A stretch of DNA of 64,000 nt from Pseudomonadota bacterium (GTDB taxonomy: Bacteria > Pseudomonadota > Gammaproteobacteria > Pseudomonadales > Oleiphilaceae). The notes under the pieces were generated by a model. It did no database searches. It saw only the letters and a program-made list of their open reading frames with translations, and was not told the DNA's origin. A program made the translations under genes and the position numbers. Below, piece after piece: positions 26,034-36,321 of this stretch (the stretch's first letter is position 1; every line of letters starts with the position of its first letter). The stretch is taken from positions 186,001 through 250,000 of the forward strand of contig PDPE01000025.1 in NCBI GenBank assembly GCA_002747395.1, written 5' to 3'.

Positions 26034-26996
26034 TCAGAATCCGGATGCTGTTTGATAGATTAACAAAAGGTACGCAATATATGCAGCGAACATCACTCCG
26101 CCCTCGGCCCGGCTGATTCTTCCCTTTCGTCGCATGATATAGGCAAAGCCTGCGATCAGGAGCGTCATCGCCAGCATATAGCCATAATCCCTGTAAACCG
26201 CTATTGGTTCCAGTGGCCCCGGGCTTATCAGGGCAGGCAGGGGTAAAACCGTGAGTAAATTAAACAGATTGGATCCAATGACGTTACCAAGGGCGATGTC
26301 ATGGTGCCCCTTGAGGGCGCTGGCTACCGAGGCGGCAAGCTCGGGCAGGCTGGTTCCAATGGCGACGATGGTCAACCCGATGATCAGGTCACTGACGCCC
26401 ATAAACTTCGCCAATCCGGTGGCACCCCATACCAGCAGTTTGGAGCTGCCAATCAGGGCGATAAGGCCGATCGCAAACCAGGCTATGGCTTTCAATGTGT
26501 TCGATTCGGGAATGTTTTCCAGCTCTTCATCCAGCTCGGGTGCCTGCTCTCCCTTGCGCGTAAGGACAAACATGGCTATCACCATGAGCGTGAGAAGGAA
26601 TGCACCGTCAAAGTACGAGAGCGTGCTGTCATAAAGCACCACAAGCACAAGCAGCGATACCGCAAGAAGAACCGGCAGCTCCCGTTTTAGCACGAGGGGC
26701 TTGACGGGCAGGGGAGAGATCAGTGCCGTAACGCCGAGCACCAACCCGATGTTGGCAATGTTGGAGCCTATGGCATTGCCTGTTGCCAGGCCCGTGGATC
26801 CTTCAAAGGCGGCTGTCGCCGAAACTACCATCTCAGGTGCCGAGGTGCCGAAAGCGACCACGGTCAGCCCGATAACGATAGTGGATACTCCCATATTTCG
26901 GGCAATGGAAACGGATGAGCTGACGAACTGGTCTGCGCTCCAGACCAGCAACGCAAGGCCGGCTCCGATGGCGGTGAAAAAAAGAACTAAATCCAT
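26034..26996 (-). CDS. Calcium/sodium antiporter, CaxA/YrbG family
   Basis: The 320-aa inner-membrane exchanger is built from two inverted repeats. The first has VIGLTVVAFGTSAPEM and GNAIGSNIANIGLVLG; the second has IIGLTIVAIGTSLPEL and GNVIGSNLFNLLTVLP. These alpha-repeat motifs form the ion-binding site. About ten membrane segments are seen, split by an acidic loop (APELDEELENIPES). It heads the kds-lpt block and is divergent from mlaC, the same place as yrbG in E. coli. Confidence 0.93.
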   Translation of the reverse strand: MDLVLFFTAIGAGLALLVWSADQFVSSSVSIARNMGVSTIVIGLTVVAFGTSAPEMVVSATAAFEGSTGLATGNAIGSNIANIGLVLGVTALISPLPVKPLVLKRELPVLLAVSLLVLVVLYDSTLSYFDGAFLLTLMVIAMFVLTRKGEQAPELDEELENIPESNTLKAIAWFAIGLIALIGSSKLLVWGATGLAKFMGVSDLIIGLTIVAIGTSLPELAASVASALKGHHDIALGNVIGSNLFNLLTVLPLPALISPGPLEPIAVYRDYGYMLAMTLLIAGFAYIMRRKGRISRAEGGVMFAAYIAYLLLIYQTASGF

Positions 26997-27217
26997 ATGC
27001 TATTCATTAAATCCACAGGCTGTTGGTAGTGCGGTAACAGGTTATGCGGTTGCAGGCTGCACCCTGACAGACCTGTTTGAGGTGCAGTTTGATGATGCCG
27101 CAGCCTTGATTAATTGCTGTTAATCATTGTTCCCATTCAGGATTTACTAATGATATAGTTTTGCACAGGATAAGCAACCTGATGAAACGACTATTGTGTG
27201 GTAAAAGGAGAACCCTG

Positions 27218-27886
27218 GTGAAAATGACCACTGGTAACGAATATGGAATCTGCTTCAGTCGTGGCTGGCTGTTTGTGTTGGTGCTGTTGTTCTGCCAACC
27301 GGCCCTGAGTTATGTGAATGCACCGGAGGTGAAGAAAATTGTGGAAGACAATACCCGGAAGCTGGTTGCTCAACTGGAGAAATCAAGGGGGTTGTATTTT
27401 ACCGAGCCTGACAGATTCTATTCTGAAATGGAGAGTGCCCTGGAAGACGTGGTGGATTTCCGCAGAATAGCGGGGCGTGTTATGGGGCGGTATGCGCGGC
27501 AGGCCAACTTGAAACAGAGAGACTCATTTGTTCAGTCCTTCAAGGTCAGTCTGTTCTCTACCTATGCTCGGGCTCTGGTGGAAAGTGGTGACTTCGACAT
27601 TGCTGTTCTGAATTCCAAAATGGTGTCAGCAAAAAACAATCGCGCTTCGGTTGAGCTTGAAATCACTTCGGAAGCCGGAAACACCTATCCGGTGATTTAT
27701 TCCATGTACCTGAACCCGAAGCGAAAAACCTGGTTGCTGGAAAACATGATTGTAAACGGGGTCAACGTAGGTCTGGCTTTCAGAGACAGATTTGAAGAAG
27801 AAGTGATCAATCACAAGGGAAACCTGGATGCGGTGATTGCAAACTGGAATGCCGAACTTTCAACCGGGCCAAAAGGGCGACAGTGA
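27218..27886 (+). CDS. mlaC: MlaC/Ttg2D phospholipid shuttle protein
   Basis: This is a 222-aa periplasmic carrier. AAGGAG sits 7 nt before a GTG at 27218, giving a classical signal peptide (GWLFVLVLLFCQPALSY), so I prefer it to the TTG at 27161. The mature part shows the family pattern: ALEDVVDFRRIAGRVMGRYARQANLKQRDSFVQSFKVSLFSTYARALVE and YPVIYSMYLNPKRKTWLLENMIVNGVNVGLAFRDRF. MlaC moves phospholipids between the MlaA outer-membrane complex and the MlaFEDB ABC complex. Here only 164 bp upstream is free before the divergent caxA, so mlaF, mlaE and mlaD are absent from the normal place, and mlaB is absent downstream. Confidence 0.92.
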   Translation: MKMTTGNEYGICFSRGWLFVLVLLFCQPALSYVNAPEVKKIVEDNTRKLVAQLEKSRGLYFTEPDRFYSEMESALEDVVDFRRIAGRVMGRYARQANLKQRDSFVQSFKVSLFSTYARALVESGDFDIAVLNSKMVSAKNNRASVELEITSEAGNTYPVIYSMYLNPKRKTWLLENMIVNGVNVGLAFRDRFEEEVINHKGNLDAVIANWNAELSTGPKGRQ

Positions 27887-27965
27887 TCCGGGATCGCTAC
27901 TGCTTACTCGTGCGCCAGCAAGCCTCCATAGGCGGATACCTGAGATGTGACAAGCGAGTAAACTT

Positions 27966-27994
27966 TTGTTGATTGGTCGGAATTCAGGTATGAT
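27966..27994 (+). promoter_or_regulatory. Candidate sigma-70 promoter of ibaG(-murA)
   Basis: TTGTTG, 17-nt spacer, TATGAT, the best -35/-10 pair in this part of the window. The predicted start of transcription (about 28001) falls inside the left arm of the hairpin that follows. Confidence 0.6.
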
Positions 27995-28040
27995 ACCGCC
28001 CGCTGAGCATCCCTGATGCCCCGCGGGCGGTTCTGTTTTT
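27995..28040 (+). terminator. Rho-independent terminator after mlaC, overlapping the ibaG transcription start
   Basis: The outer stem ACCGCCCGC/GCGGGCGGT (9 bp) encloses an inner GCATC-CCT-GATGC hairpin and is followed by TCTGTTTTT. It is 108 bp after the mlaC stop and directly before ibaG. The left arm begins one base after the -10 box of the ibaG promoter, so only read-through RNA from mlaC would carry the complete stem. Confidence 0.75.
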
Positions 28041-28062
28041 AGTGAATGTTGAGGTTTTTGTG

Positions 28063-28296
28063 ATGGATGCAGCAAAAGTGAAACAAAAAATCGCCAGTCA
28101 ACTTCAAGACTGTGAAGTTCGTGTGGAGGGTGAGGGGGCGAATTACAGTGTGACTGTCATCGGTGAAGTGTTTCGCGGATTGAGTCCGGTTAAAAAGCAA
28201 CAACTTGTCTATAGCTGCCTCACCCAGGATCTGTCAGACGGAACGATTCATGCCTTGACGATCAGGGCGTTCACACCGGATCAGTTGCCGGACTAG
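28063..28296 (+). CDS. ibaG: IbaG, BolA-family protein
   Basis: The 77-aa BolA-like protein (MDAAKVKQKIASQLQDCEVRVEGEGANYSVTVIGEVFRGLSPVKKQQLVYSCL) has the fold of regulators that partner monothiol glutaredoxins in iron-sulfur handling; IbaG also affects the envelope and acid response in E. coli. The ATG at 28063 has GAGG 8 nt upstream; the GTG at 28042 used in the track lies in the terminator tail and is not supported. It precedes murA as in other gammaproteobacteria. The usual BolA cysteine is in QDCEVR. Confidence 0.92.
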   Translation: MDAAKVKQKIASQLQDCEVRVEGEGANYSVTVIGEVFRGLSPVKKQQLVYSCLTQDLSDGTIHALTIRAFTPDQLPD

Positions 28297-28440
28297 CCCG
28301 AGAGGATTCGCTTCAGCTTTACGTTGCCCGATTTCGTACCAGGTTAGCCATAATTCAATCCGGTCGCCGTGTTACCATACAGAATTGATGAGTCGGCCCG
28401 GGTGGGCCGACGGTCTATCTGTCCTGACCAAAGCAACTGA

Positions 28441-29724
<1,284 letters not shown>

Positions 29725-29781
29725 TGTCCGGCTTTTGCCGTCGCCCGTAAACCGGTAAACAGAATAATCGAGTTGAGCAGT

Positions 29782-30426
29782 ATGAAACACAATCTCACTA
29801 TTGCCCTGTCCAAAGGGCGAATATTGAAAGAAACCCTCCCGCTGTTGGCAGGAGCCGGTATTGAACCGGTGGAAGATATTCATTCCAGTCGAAAGCTGAT
29901 CTTTGATACCACAGCAGAGCAGGTGAAACTGATCGTTATTCGTGCTACGGATGTTCCCGTGTACGTTCAGTATGGTGGTGCGGATCTGGGGGTAACGGGT
30001 AAGGATGTTCTGATGGAGCACGGAGCCGAAGGTGTCTATGAGCTGTTGGATTTGCATATCGCAGAGTGTCGGCTGATGACCGCCGGACCGAAGCAGCGAG
30101 CAACCCCGAAAGGCCGGATTAAAGTGGCGACCAAATTCGTTAACCTGGCCAAGGAATACTATTCCCGGCAGGGGATTCAGGCAGATATCATCAAGCTCTA
30201 TGGCGCAATGGAGTTGGCACCCATCCTTGATCTGGCTGATGAAATCGTTGATATTGTAGATACCGGAAACACTCTCCGTGCCAATGGTCTTGAGCCGAGA
30301 GAGTTGATCCATACGATCAGTTCAAGGTTGATTGTAAACAGTGGTGCCATGAAAATAAAGCATCACCTGATTGCACCTGTTCTGGAGCAGGTCTCTGTCG
30401 CAACCGGAGGTGCCCGGAGTGCCTAG
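29782..30426 (+). CDS. hisG: ATP phosphoribosyltransferase HisG, short form
   Basis: The 214-aa enzyme opens histidine synthesis by joining ATP and PRPP. It shows the N-terminal [21 protein letters not shown], the PRPP-binding [21 protein letters not shown] and the end of the short form, without the C-terminal regulatory ACT-like domain of long HisG. Short HisG works only with HisZ, a HisRS-like partner, which is not in the window. The ATG at 29782 has GAGCAGT upstream; the TTG used in the track is 9 nt earlier. Confidence 0.96.
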   Translation: MKHNLTIALSKGRILKETLPLLAGAGIEPVEDIHSSRKLIFDTTAEQVKLIVIRATDVPVYVQYGGADLGVTGKDVLMEHGAEGVYELLDLHIAECRLMTAGPKQRATPKGRIKVATKFVNLAKEYYSRQGIQADIIKLYGAMELAPILDLADEIVDIVDTGNTLRANGLEPRELIHTISSRLIVNSGAMKIKHHLIAPVLEQVSVATGGARSA

Positions 30427-30431
30427 GCGCC

Positions 30432-30477
30432 TTGCTTCTCGTTACGTTACTTCTTGATTACTTTACTTCTCGATTAC
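30432..30477 (+). repeat. 15-16 bp tandem repeat, 3 units, between hisG and hisD
   Basis: Units TTGCTTCTCGTTACG, TTACTTCTTGATTACT and TTACTTCTCGATTAC lie end to end and fill nearly the whole hisG-hisD spacer, ending 15 bp before the hisD start codon. Confidence 0.85.
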
Positions 30478-30491
30478 TTACAGGATTTCCC

Positions 30492-31844
30492 ATGACTGAC
30501 GACAATTCTATTTCACGCAAGGCCGCTTCCGGGTATACCATTCAGCGACTGGACTCGGGACAGGCTGATTTTCATGCTCAACTGCACAGGTTGCTCGCCT
30601 GGGATGAAGTGTCGGATGATCGGGTCAATCAAACGGTCAGGCAGATTATCAATGACATTCGGCATCAGGGGGATGTATCCCTGCTGGATTATACCAATCG
30701 CTTTGATCGCGTTGATGCAAAATATGCGGGCGATCTGGAAATGAGCCAGGAAGAGTTGCGTGCTGCGCTGGACAGAATACCTGCGGATCAGCGCAAGGCA
30801 CTTGAAATTGCCGCCGACAGGGTTCGAGCCTACCATGAACGGCAGTTACAGCAATCCTGGCAATATCAGGAAGACGATGGAACTGTACTTGGCCAGAAGA
30901 TGACTCCAATGGACAGTGTGGGCTTGTATGTACCGGGCGGCAAGGCGGCTTATCCGTCTTCCGTGTTAATGAATGCCATTCCCGCAAAAGTGGCCGGTGT
31001 TGGTCAGATTGTGATGGTGGTACCAACGCCGGATGGTGCAAAAAATGATCTGGTGTTGGCTGCCGCTGCCATTTGCGGAGTTGACCGTGCCTTTACCATA
31101 GGTGGAGCGCAGGCTGTGGCCGCATTGGCCTGGGGAACGGAAACGGTACCCGCTGTTGACAAGATTGTAGGGCCTGGCAATATCTATGTGGCGACGGCCA
31201 AACGAGAGGTATTCGGAAAAGTCGGTATTGATATGATTGCCGGGCCGTCCGAGATTCTGGTGATCTGTGATGGTAAAACCGATCCTGACTGGATTGCCAT
31301 GGATTTGTTTTCGCAAGCCGAGCACGACGAAGATGCGCAGCCCATTCTCATGTCCCCTGATGCCGAATTTATTGATGCGGTTTACGCCAGCATCGAGCGT
31401 CTTCTGGGTGGTATGGAACGGTCGGCGATTATCGAAAAATCACTGGCCAACCGCGGGGCACTGATAAAGGTCGCAGACCTGGACGAAGCTGCGGATCTCT
31501 GTAATCGAATTGCGCCCGAGCACCTGGAATTGTCGCTGGAAAACGCTACCGAATACATGGATAAAATCAAACACGCAGGCGCTATTTTTGTCGGGCGGTA
31601 CACGGCAGAAGCCCTGGGTGACTATTGCGCCGGGCCCAATCACGTTTTGCCCACTTCCGGGACAGCCCGGTTTTCCTCCCCCCTGGGTGTCTATGATTTC
31701 CAGAAGCGCTCTTCCATTCTCAGCTTTTCAAGGGAAGGGGCGAGTAACATGGGTAAAGTGGCATCAGTACTGGCGCGAGGTGAAGGGCTGCAAGCGCATG
31801 CCCGCTCTGCCGAGTATCGCATTAACGATGACGGGCAAAAATGA
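30492..31844 (+). CDS. hisD: Histidinol dehydrogenase HisD
   Basis: The 450-aa enzyme catalyses the last two oxidations to histidine. It has the NAD-binding stretch [54 protein letters not shown], zinc ligands in [11 protein letters not shown], and [13 protein letters not shown] plus [26 protein letters not shown]. The ATG at 30492 has AGGATTTCCC before it, and the family starts near YTIQRLDS, so a longer start in the track is not needed. The stop overlaps the hisC region with a 1-bp gap (ATGACATGAG). Confidence 0.96.
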   Translation: MTDDNSISRKAASGYTIQRLDSGQADFHAQLHRLLAWDEVSDDRVNQTVRQIINDIRHQGDVSLLDYTNRFDRVDAKYAGDLEMSQEELRAALDRIPADQRKALEIAADRVRAYHERQLQQSWQYQEDDGTVLGQKMTPMDSVGLYVPGGKAAYPSSVLMNAIPAKVAGVGQIVMVVPTPDGAKNDLVLAAAAICGVDRAFTIGGAQAVAALAWGTETVPAVDKIVGPGNIYVATAKREVFGKVGIDMIAGPSEILVICDGKTDPDWIAMDLFSQAEHDEDAQPILMSPDAEFIDAVYASIERLLGGMERSAIIEKSLANRGALIKVADLDEAADLCNRIAPEHLELSLENATEYMDKIKHAGAIFVGRYTAEALGDYCAGPNHVLPTSGTARFSSPLGVYDFQKRSSILSFSREGASNMGKVASVLARGEGLQAHARSAEYRINDDGQK

Positions 31845-31845
31845 C

Positions 31846-32967
31846 ATGAGTAAGAGTAGTGCCGATCGGCCCGTTTATCAGCGGGTTCGATCCCTTGTCA
31901 GACCCGAAATTGCCTCGCTTGATTCCTATCATGTGCAGTCCTCCAAAGGCATGATCAAGCTGGATGCCATGGAAAACCCCTTTGCCTGGCCCGGCGATCT
32001 CGAACAGCAGTGGCTGGACAGGTTAGGAAATGCTTCGCTGAATCGTTACCCGGACCCGGTAGCAACCGAATTATCGCAATCAATTCGCCATTACTTTGGT
32101 GTTCCCGATGAGTTGGGGGTGATGCTTGGTAACGGTTCGGATGAATTGATTCAGATCATCGCGATGGCTGTGGCGCAGAGTGGTCGAACAATTCTGGCTC
32201 CCGAGCCCGGTTTTGTCATGTATCGGATGATTGCGGCATTTGTCGGGATGCGGTATGTGGGGGTGCCACTGGCACAGGATTTCACTCTGGATGTCCCGGC
32301 AATGCTGGCGGCAATCCGGGATACCCGGCCAGCGCTGGTTTTTCTGGCGCAACCGAACAACCCTACCGGCAACCTGTTCGGCCTTGATGCGACAAAACAG
32401 ATTATCGAGGCCAGTGAAGGGTTGGTTGTCATTGATGAGGCATATTTGCCTTTTACCAAAAGTGATCTGCTTCATTTGGCATCGGACTATGAAAATGTCG
32501 TGGTGATGCGTACGTTTTCCAAAATGGGCCTGGCCGGGCTTCGTCTGGGAATCCTGGTCGGAGATACTGCCTGGTTGTCCGAGTTTGACAAGGTTCGATT
32601 GCCATACAATATCAATTCGTTGACACAAATGAGTGCGAGGTTTGCGCTTGACCATATCGATGTGTTGGAGCGACAGGCAGAACAGCTTTGTGACAGTCGT
32701 CGCTGGTTGATGCAGGCACTCGGAGAAATTGACGGGCTTGAAGCTTTTCCCAGCGAAGCCAACTTTATTCTTGTTCGATTACCTGCTCGCTACTCTGCAC
32801 GTGATATATTTGAGGGCATGAAGTGTGCCGGGGTGCTTGTCAAGTGTATGGATGGTGCGCATCCCTTGCTGGCCAACTGCCTGAGATTGACTGTCGGTCT
32901 GCCAGAGGAAAACAGTCAAATGATGGAGATACTCAAGTCCGTGCTGTCAACTGTCGGAACACCCTGA
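31846..32967 (+). CDS. hisC: Histidinol-phosphate aminotransferase HisC
   Basis: The 373-aa PLP enzyme transfers an amino group from glutamate to imidazole-acetol phosphate. It shows KLDAMENPF near residue 40, LGNGSDELIQIIAMA, FLAQPNNPTGNLF, VIDEAYLPF and the PLP lysine in TFSKMGLAGLRLG, then the substrate phosphate Arg region (NCLRLTVGLPEEN). Its ATG lies one base after the hisD stop, so translation is coupled. The ORF track adds an upstream out-of-family extension inside hisD. Confidence 0.96.
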   Translation: MSKSSADRPVYQRVRSLVRPEIASLDSYHVQSSKGMIKLDAMENPFAWPGDLEQQWLDRLGNASLNRYPDPVATELSQSIRHYFGVPDELGVMLGNGSDELIQIIAMAVAQSGRTILAPEPGFVMYRMIAAFVGMRYVGVPLAQDFTLDVPAMLAAIRDTRPALVFLAQPNNPTGNLFGLDATKQIIEASEGLVVIDEAYLPFTKSDLLHLASDYENVVVMRTFSKMGLAGLRLGILVGDTAWLSEFDKVRLPYNINSLTQMSARFALDHIDVLERQAEQLCDSRRWLMQALGEIDGLEAFPSEANFILVRLPARYSARDIFEGMKCAGVLVKCMDGAHPLLANCLRLTVGLPEENSQMMEILKSVLSTVGTP

Positions 32968-32978
32968 GGAGCGAAACC

Positions 32979-33758
32979 ATGCCTGCTGATCTGAATGAAC
33001 TGGTCGCTGCCTGCAACCGCTGGTTGTCCCCGGACAGGATTAAAGACTACTGCCCCAACGGATTGCAGGTTCAGGGTAAAAGCCGGGTTCAGACTATTGT
33101 CACCGGTGTCACTGCCAGCCAGAAATTGATAGACCGTGCAATTGAGCTGAACGCCGATTTGATACTGGTGCATCACGGATATTTCTGGAAAGGGGAGTCG
33201 TCTGTTATCACCGGGATGAAATATCAGCGCATTGCCTCTTTGATCAAGCATGATATCGGTTTGCTTGCCTACCACCTTCCACTGGATGTCAACGACGAGA
33301 CAGGTAACAATGTCGAGCTTGGGCGATTGCTCGGATTCAAGGTTACCGGTGCATTGAGCAATGAGGGGGATTTTGCTCTCGGGTTGACAGGAGAGTGTTC
33401 GGGCGAGCCCGGTCTGGCTGATCTCGCCCGGATGATCGAGCAGCGTCTGGGGCGCAAACCACTCGTTATCGAAGGGACAGAGGGTGCTTTGGCCGGGAAC
33501 CGGAAGATTGACAAGGTAGCCTGGTGCACCGGGGCGGCCCAGGGGTTTCTTGAACAGGCTGCCGAACAGGGTGTTGATGTTTATATTAGTGGTGAGGTCT
33601 CGGAGCCAACGGTTCACATGGCGAGAGAATCGGGAGTACACTACATTGCAGCCGGACATCATGCCACGGAGAGATATGGCGTCAAGGCGCTTGGAGAAAG
33701 GCTGGCTCGCTCCTTTGATGTTCAGGCTGTCTTTGTGGATATCGACAACCCGGTTTAG
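32979..33758 (+). CDS. Nif3-like dinuclear metal-center protein (YbgI family)
   Basis: The 259-aa protein has two metal-ligand regions: LILVHHGYFWKGE near residues 60-72 and AAGHHATERYGVKALGE near residue 225, as in E. coli YbgI and other Nif3/NGG1p-interacting-factor proteins. Reported activities for relatives are a GTP cyclohydrolase IA-like or hydrolase role, but the cellular function is not settled. The ATG at 32979 has GAGGAG 7-9 nt upstream, right after the hisC stop, which suggests co-transcription with his genes. A Pseudomonas-like relative also sits near hisC. Confidence 0.9.
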   Translation: MPADLNELVAACNRWLSPDRIKDYCPNGLQVQGKSRVQTIVTGVTASQKLIDRAIELNADLILVHHGYFWKGESSVITGMKYQRIASLIKHDIGLLAYHLPLDVNDETGNNVELGRLLGFKVTGALSNEGDFALGLTGECSGEPGLADLARMIEQRLGRKPLVIEGTEGALAGNRKIDKVAWCTGAAQGFLEQAAEQGVDVYISGEVSEPTVHMARESGVHYIAAGHHATERYGVKALGERLARSFDVQAVFVDIDNPV

Positions 33759-33908
33759 CTGGTATCCGGTGTCCTGTTTCGGGGCGGTTGAACGGTGCAT
33801 TTGTTCGCGTTGCTGTGGATAAAACGGCAAAATGTCGGCCTGTGAACCAGGCATTGATACACGTTTGGCAATTATGGCGATTTTGGCAATAAGGGTGGTA
33901 CCTGCATT

Positions 33909-35009
33909 ATGACTCCAATGGAACGTTATCATCTGGATTTGAAAAAAGACGGGTTCAGCTATGATAGTGCCCAGGAACATGCTGTCCAAAAACTGGATGA
34001 CCTTTATCACCGGCTGATTGCAGCAGAGTCTGCGAAGCCCAAAGGCAAACTTGACTCGTTTAAAGACAGATTCAGAAAAAGGAAACCGTCACCTGAGCGG
34101 GGGCTGTATTTCTGGGGAGGGGTAGGGCGAGGAAAAACCTGGCTTATGGATACCTTTTTCGACAGTCTGCCGTTTGACCGAAAAATGCGCGTGCACTTTC
34201 ACCGTTTTATGCATCGTGTGCATCACGAGCTGAAGGGACTGGAAGGTGTCAAGGATCCGCTAAAAACCATCGCCCGGACTTTTGCTGCAGAGGCCAGGGT
34301 GATCTGCTTCGATGAATTTTTTGTCAGCGATATCGGTGATGCCATGATTTTGGCGGGTTTGCTGGACGAACTTTTTGCCAATGAGGTTTGTTTGGTGTGC
34401 ACGTCAAATATCATCCCTGACGGCCTGTACAAGGACGGGTTGCAGAGAGCCCGCTTTTTACCCGCCATCGCCCTGGTCAATGAGCATACTGAAGTCATCA
34501 ATGTGGATGGCGGGGTTGACTATCGCCTGAGAACTCTTGAGCAAGCAGAGCTTTACCATTTTCCGCTGGATTCGGGTGCGAACCGGAGTCTGGAAAAGAG
34601 CTATGAGGGGCTGGCCGTCGAGTCGGGCGGGCATGATCTTGATCTGGAGATAAACAGTCGAATTATCAAGGCGGTCAGGCGCTCGGATGACGTGGTCTGG
34701 TTTGAGTTTGCCGAGTTGTGTGATGGTCCCCGGAGTCAGAACGACTATATTGAGCTGGCGAAAGAGTTTCATGCGGTACTGATTTCAAATATACCGGTCA
34801 TGGGAGGAGATACTGACGATCAGGCACGCCGCTTTATCAACCTGATAGATGAGTTCTATGACAGGAACGTAAAACTTGTCGTTTCAGCGGAAGCATCAAT
34901 TGACAAGCTGTATCGCGGCGGCAAACTTGATTTTGAGTTTGAAAGAACCCAAAGCAGACTGCTGGAGATGCAGTCTCAGGAATACCTTGAAGCACCTCAC
35001 AAACCATAA
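33909..35009 (+). CDS. zapE: Cell division protein ZapE (AFG1-like ATPase)
   Basis: The 366-aa ATPase has Walker A WGGVGRGKTWLMD at residues 74-86, HFHRFMHRVHHEL, the Walker B region VICFDEFFVSDIGDAMIL and sensor-like VCTSNIIPDGLYKDGLQRARFLPAI. In E. coli ZapE acts at the Z ring under stress; the mitochondrial relative AFG1/LACE1 helps respiratory complexes. The C-terminus ends HKP-stop inside the first unit of a perfect 16-bp duplication, so the last few residues are the product of that repeat. It stands alone between the Nif3-like gene and the convergent thiolase. Confidence 0.94.
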   Translation: MTPMERYHLDLKKDGFSYDSAQEHAVQKLDDLYHRLIAAESAKPKGKLDSFKDRFRKRKPSPERGLYFWGGVGRGKTWLMDTFFDSLPFDRKMRVHFHRFMHRVHHELKGLEGVKDPLKTIARTFAAEARVICFDEFFVSDIGDAMILAGLLDELFANEVCLVCTSNIIPDGLYKDGLQRARFLPAIALVNEHTEVINVDGGVDYRLRTLEQAELYHFPLDSGANRSLEKSYEGLAVESGGHDLDLEINSRIIKAVRRSDDVVWFEFAELCDGPRSQNDYIELAKEFHAVLISNIPVMGGDTDDQARRFINLIDEFYDRNVKLVVSAEASIDKLYRGGKLDFEFERTQSRLLEMQSQEYLEAPHKP

Positions 35010-35030
35010 TCAAGACAAACCATAATCAAG
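34999..35030 (+). repeat. Perfect 16-bp tandem duplication across the zapE stop codon
   Basis: ACAAACCATAATCAAG occurs twice in a row with no mismatch. The first copy contains the last codons and TAA of zapE; the second lies in the spacer, and a partial third (CCTAAT) follows. Confidence 0.95.
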
Positions 35031-35076
35031 CCTAATGTCGCTGATTTGGCCCTGTTCATGCGGAGCTGAGCGCATA

Positions 35077-35100
35077 CCGGTGATCTCACAGAGTCACCGG
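35077..35100. other. Stem-loop between convergent zapE and thiolase genes
   Basis: A 7-bp stem CCGGTGA/TCACCGG with a 10-nt loop lies midway between the two converging genes. No T run follows either arm, so terminator activity is uncertain. Confidence 0.4.
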
Positions 35101-35133
35101 CATGTGTGGCGCCTGGTTCAGCTAACAGTCTGG

Positions 35134-36321
35134 TCAGATCATTTCAATTGCCATTGCATTGGCTTCTCCGCCTCCAATACAAAGCGCTGCAATACCCCTT
35201 TTGCCTTTGGTTTGCTTCAGCGCATGAATCAGTGTGACGAGAATGCGGGAACCTGTTGAACCCACCGGGTGACCTTGCGCACAGGCACCGCCATGAATAT
35301 TGACCTTTTCGTGATCCAGTCCCAGCTCTCTGATTGGCATCATGGTGACCATGGCAAATGCTTCGTTGATCTCGAACAGATCAACATCCTCTTTGGTCCA
35401 GCCGGTTTTTTCCATAAGCGAGGTAATTGCCCCGATTGGTGCTATGGTGAACTCTGAAGGGTGCAGGGAGTTGGTGCTATGGCCGACGATTCTTGCCAGT
35501 GGCTTGATGCCGCGCTTTTCAGCTTCGGATTCTCTCATCAGAACCAGGGCTGATGCGCCATCCGAAATGGAAGAGGAGTTGGCCGCCGTGACGGTTCCAT
35601 CTTTTTTGAAGGCAGGGCGCAGGCTGGGGATTTTCTCGATGTTGGCGTTATGAGGTTGTTCATCATCTTTGATGACGGTCTCACCTTTTCGGGTTTTAAT
35701 GGTAACAGGGATGATTTCCTCTTCCAGCTTGCCTTGCTCGATGGCCTGTTTGGCCCGCTTGAGAGATTGAATGGCATAGTTGTCCATATCTTCCCGGGTG
35801 TAGCCTTTTTCGTCTGCCACTTTCTGTGCAAAGGCACCCATCAGAATACCGGTTTCGGCATCTTCAAGCCCGTCAAAAAACATGTGATCCTTCGCCTGAT
35901 CGCCGTGTCCCATGCGATACCCCTTGCGGGCATTCGGCAGGATATAGGGTGCGTTGCTCATGCTTTCCATGCCACCGGCTACCATGATGTCGTTGGTTCC
36001 GGCCTTGATCAGGTCGTGTGCCAGCATGGCCGACTTCATGCCTGAGCCACACAGCTTGTTAATGGTGGTCGACCCCGTTGAATCCGGCAGACCTGCCTGG
36101 CGTGCCGCCTGGCGGGCCGGGCCCTGTTTCAGGCCGGCGGGAAGCACGCACCCCATGATAACTTCCTGAATGTCTTCGGGTTTCAAACCCGCTCTCGCCA
36201 CCGACTCCCTGATGACGATCGAGCCGAGGTCAACCGCCGACAGAGCGCTCAGGCTGCCCTGAAATCCGCCCATGGGAGTACGCACACCGCTGACGATAAC
36301 AATACTGTCATTAGAACTCAT
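35134..36321 (-). CDS. Acetyl-CoA C-acetyltransferase (thiolase)
   Basis: The 395-aa thiolase has the acyl-accepting Cys91 in INKLCGSGMKS, the conserved NEAFA loop, the active-site His in AQGHPVGSTGSRIL and the second Cys in ALCIGGGEANAMAIE. It joins two acetyl-CoA (or cleaves acetoacetyl-CoA), feeding polyhydroxybutyrate, isoprenoid or fatty-acid breakdown pathways. No phaB or phaC is near, so the pathway is not shown. It is divergent from the DUF1302 gene with a 217-bp shared leader. Length and motifs fit the biosynthetic/AtoB group; a longer-chain thiolase is less likely. Confidence 0.92.
   Translation of the reverse strand: MSSNDSIVIVSGVRTPMGGFQGSLSALSAVDLGSIVIRESVARAGLKPEDIQEVIMGCVLPAGLKQGPARQAARQAGLPDSTGSTTINKLCGSGMKSAMLAHDLIKAGTNDIMVAGGMESMSNAPYILPNARKGYRMGHGDQAKDHMFFDGLEDAETGILMGAFAQKVADEKGYTREDMDNYAIQSLKRAKQAIEQGKLEEEIIPVTIKTRKGETVIKDDEQPHNANIEKIPSLRPAFKKDGTVTAANSSSISDGASALVLMRESEAEKRGIKPLARIVGHSTNSLHPSEFTIAPIGAITSLMEKTGWTKEDVDLFEINEAFAMVTMMPIRELGLDHEKVNIHGGACAQGHPVGSTGSRILVTLIHALKQTKGKRGIAALCIGGGEANAMAIEMI

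Noticed and set aside
32916-34010. 364-aa minus-strand ORF across the Nif3-like gene
   Set aside because: Antisense to genes with clear metal and ATPase motifs; no domain of its own.
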